DNA from: Bifidobacterium primatium
Lineage (GTDB): Bacteria; Actinomycetota; Actinomycetes; Actinomycetales; Bifidobacteriaceae
DNA length: 64,000 nucleotides
Direction: 5' to 3'
NCBI RefSeq assembly: GCF_002802875.1
Contig: NZ_PEBI01000003.1
Span: 288,306-352,305, forward strand
The notes below the pieces were generated by a model, which saw only the letters and a program-made list of their open reading frames with translations, was not told the origin of the DNA and did no database searches. Positions 62,014 to 64,000 of the stretch are shown piece after piece; the stretch's first letter is position 1, and every line of letters begins with the position of its first letter. Position numbers and translations under genes: made by a program.

Positions 62014-63484
62014 GCCATTGGCCTTTCATGTCGCAGCCGAGGGCATCGAGGAGCGCCTCGGCCTTCTGCATAGCCTCGTCGTATTCGAAGTCGGGGTCGG
62101 AATCGATGGTGATGCCGCCTCCGGCGCCGATCAGGTATTCGTATTCGCCGCCCTGTCCGTTCATGCCGGCCGAACCGATATGGGTGGCCGAACGAATGAG
62201 GATGTTGAGGTCGGCGTCCCCGTCGAATCCGATGTATCCAAGGGAGCCGGTATAGGCGCCTCTGGCCGATCGCTCGTAGCGGTCGATGAGCTGCATGACG
62301 CGGCGTTTGGGCGCACCGGTGATGGAGCCGCCCGGCGACATGGCCTCGATGGCGTCCTCGACCGTCCGCCCTTCGGCGAGATCGGCTTCCACGGTGGAGA
62401 TGAGATGATGCACGTGGGCGAAGCTGTGAACGGCGGCGAACGCCGGCGTGACGACCGTCCCCGGCTTCGCCACCCGGCTCAGGTCATTGCGTTCAAGGTC
62501 GGTGACCATGAGCAGTTCGCTGTGGTCCTTGTCGGATCGTTCGAGTTCGATGCGGTTGACGAGGTCCCGGCCGGGGTCGTTCGAACGCGGACGCGTTCCC
62601 TTGATGGGTTCGGTGGAGATGTGACGTCTTCTGCATTGCAGGAACCGTTCGGGCGAGGAGCTGACGATCTGCCATCCGCCGCCGTTGACATAGCCGGCGT
62701 ACGGCGCCGGATTATTGATGGCAAGCCTTTGGAACAGCCGCATGGGCGCCAATGGGCCGGAAACGGAAAACCGCAGCGAGTAATTGGCCACATAGGCGTC
62801 GCCGTCGCGCATATGCGCGCGCAGGGACTCGATGCCCTGCACGTATGATGCACGGTCGTGATCGCAGGTCCAGGTCGCACCGGCGAGATCGTCATGAGAT
62901 CCGGCCGGCTCCGAAGCGGCGGATCGCCATAGGTCCTCGATGCGAGGCGCATCGTCGCGACGATGGTGGGATATCAGCGTCGTTCGGCGGGCGCGATGGT
63001 CCTCGACGAGGATGTCGTCGAAATCCCACCATGCGGCGTCGGGCATGGCCGTCGACCGGACGTGGCGGGATACGAGACCATGTCGCCTCAACCCGTCGTC
63101 ATAGGAGAGAAATCCCATGACACCATGGACGAACGGCGGGTATGCGTCTCGTCTTCCCGATGGCGTCGAAGTCGATGCGTCGTCGTCCGCCCCATCGCCC
63201 GTTGCTCCGCCATGGGCTTCCGCGGACCAGCGGCGAATGATGTCCATGACGTCGGAGTCATGATGAACCGTCCGTGCCCACGTACCGGATTCGTATCGCG
63301 ACTCCCTGACGTCGCCGCCGTACTGCAGCAGCTGCCGGCACGGATTGACGCCGAGTATGGAGTACCGGCCCCCTTCTTGCGAATCGAGGAGGACCATGGG
63401 GGCGTCGTCGGAACCGAGGACTGCGGCCATGTCGGCGAGCGCACGGTATGGCCGCAGTTCCTTCATGGTGGTCGCGTTCGTCAT
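62006..63484 (-). CDS. pabB: Aminodeoxychorismate synthase component I
   Basis: A 492-residue chorismate-binding enzyme. Motif PIKGTRPRS has the Lys that marks PabB; anthranilate synthase has Ala there. Other marks are ELLMVTDLERNDL, SPGGSITGAPKRR and GYIGFDGDADLNILIR. It makes aminodeoxychorismate with a glutaminase PabA not seen in the window. It overlaps mfd by 4 bp upstream and pabC by 8 bp downstream. Confidence 0.93.
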   Translation of the reverse strand: MTNATTMKELRPYRALADMAAVLGSDDAPMVLLDSQEGGRYSILGVNPCRQLLQYGGDVRESRYESGTWARTVHHDSDVMDIIRRWSAEAHGGATGDGADDDASTSTPSGRRDAYPPFVHGVMGFLSYDDGLRRHGLVSRHVRSTAMPDAAWWDFDDILVEDHRARRTTLISHHRRDDAPRIEDLWRSAASEPAGSHDDLAGATWTCDHDRASYVQGIESLRAHMRDGDAYVANYSLRFSVSGPLAPMRLFQRLAINNPAPYAGYVNGGGWQIVSSSPERFLQCRRRHISTEPIKGTRPRSNDPGRDLVNRIELERSDKDHSELLMVTDLERNDLSRVAKPGTVVTPAFAAVHSFAHVHHLISTVEADLAEGRTVEDAIEAMSPGGSITGAPKRRVMQLIDRYERSARGAYTGSLGYIGFDGDADLNILIRSATHIGSAGMNGQGGEYEYLIGAGGGITIDSDPDFEYDEAMQKAEALLDALGCDMKGQWHD

Positions 63485-64000
63485 GGCCGCTTTTCCGGCG
63501 TGTGCTTCCAGGCCAGGTCATCGAGCAGCTGGTCCGTCCAGTCGATCACCGCTTCGGAGTCCATGGGGCCGGATCCCAGCGATCCCTGGAAAGGCGCGGG
63601 GATCAGGTACGTATGGGTGACCGGCCGGTATTGGCTGCCCTTGTATATACGGCCGATGCGCATCGACACCGATTCGGGCGGGTCGATCCTGCCTACGCGC
63701 ACGTTGCGTCCCTGCGCCACGATCTCGCTGATGCCCAGTGATCGTGCCTTCGCACGCAGGCGGGCGACGTCGAACAGGATGTCGAGCTGCCTCGGCGGGT
63801 TGCCGTAGCGGTCGGCGAGCTCGTCGCGCAGTTCCCGAAGGTCCTGATCGTCGCGTGCGGCCGCCATCTTCCGATAGGCTTCGAGACGAAGCTTGTCGGA
63901 GTCGATGTAGGTTTCGGGGATGGATGCGTCCAGCGGCAGGTCGATGGTGACCGACACCGGTTCGGTGCGCTGCGGCTCCTTGTATTCGGCGACGGCCTCG
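63481..64000 (-). CDS. mfd: Transcription-repair coupling factor Mfd, C-terminal part (5' end outside window)
   Basis: The frame stays open to base 64000, so about 172 C-terminal residues are visible. EPVSVTIDLPLDASIPETYI and DLRELRDELADRYGNPP match the TRCF domain (D7) of Mfd, which frees stalled RNA polymerase and recruits UvrA. The helicase motor lies beyond the window. Its stop overlaps the start of pabB (ATGA). Confidence 0.9.
   Translation of the reverse strand, partial: EAVAEYKEPQRTEPVSVTIDLPLDASIPETYIDSDKLRLEAYRKMAAARDDQDLRELRDELADRYGNPPRQLDILFDVARLRAKARSLGISEIVAQGRNVRVGRIDPPESVSMRIGRIYKGSQYRPVTHTYLIPAPFQGSLGSGPMDSEAVIDWTDQLLDDLAWKHTPEKRP

Overview
The window comes from a high-GC Gram-positive actinobacterium, most likely a Bifidobacterium. 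It carries CarD, two WhiB proteins, a PdtaS/PdtaR-type pair, DUF501 and DUF5719 proteins, LAXTG-type cell-wall anchoring, a single-subunit-type enolase and pyruvate kinase, and glycogen branching enzyme. The gene order (greA-FKBP, enolase-DivIC-DUF501-Ppx, whiB-glycosyltransferase-DUF5719) is also actinobacterial. I do not commit to a species.

Layout. 1-1950 holds the end of an MFS exporter, an AttH/CrtC-like lipocalin-fold protein and a decayed, prophage-like small membrane gene. 2008-15037 is a 13-kb integrated element bounded by a 40-bp direct repeat of the 3' half of tRNA-Pro(TGG). It encodes a tyrosine integrase, an excisionase, a HUH replication initiator, an FtsK-type translocase with a coupled membrane protein, an SCO3933-family protein, a DUF4192 protein, a Prim-Pol plus a P-loop ATPase, two XRE regulators and a 998-residue wall-anchored coiled-coil/CAP protein of SEC10/PgrA (surface exclusion) type. 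The set matches the actinomycete integrative and conjugative elements (AICEs), which move double-stranded DNA with an FtsK-like pump.

15.3-64 kb is conserved chromosome. In order: DUF998 membrane protein; LysR regulator divergent from aspA; Nif3-like protein, polA and pdtaR; tRNA-Leu(CAA); pyk; terC; uvrB-coaE; rpsA; folD; a Zn/Mn-type ABC importer; carD-ispF; glgB; an OmpR-type two-component system; comF; a HAD hydrolase; a PF06262 protein; a wall/envelope block (DUF5719, polytopic GT2, WhiB2, LCP); an orphan EccC/EssC-like ATPase; whiB1; pdtaS; a hemolysin-III protein; greA; an FKBP; tRNA-Leu(TAA); ppx-DUF501-divIC; eno; pabC-pabB; and the 3' end of mfd.

How the genes work together. The element is predicted to excise (Int/Xis), replicate (Rep with Prim-Pol/ATPase, using the hairpin-rich region 9421-9751 as a candidate origin) and transfer (FtsK plus membrane partner). 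It displays a surface protein that could control mating or adhesion. PdtaS (53010-54491) and PdtaR (23020-23631) are encoded 30 kb apart but are very likely one phosphorelay ending in an RNA-binding ANTAR antiterminator. The pabC-pabB-mfd and divIC-DUF501-ppx strings are overlapping operons.
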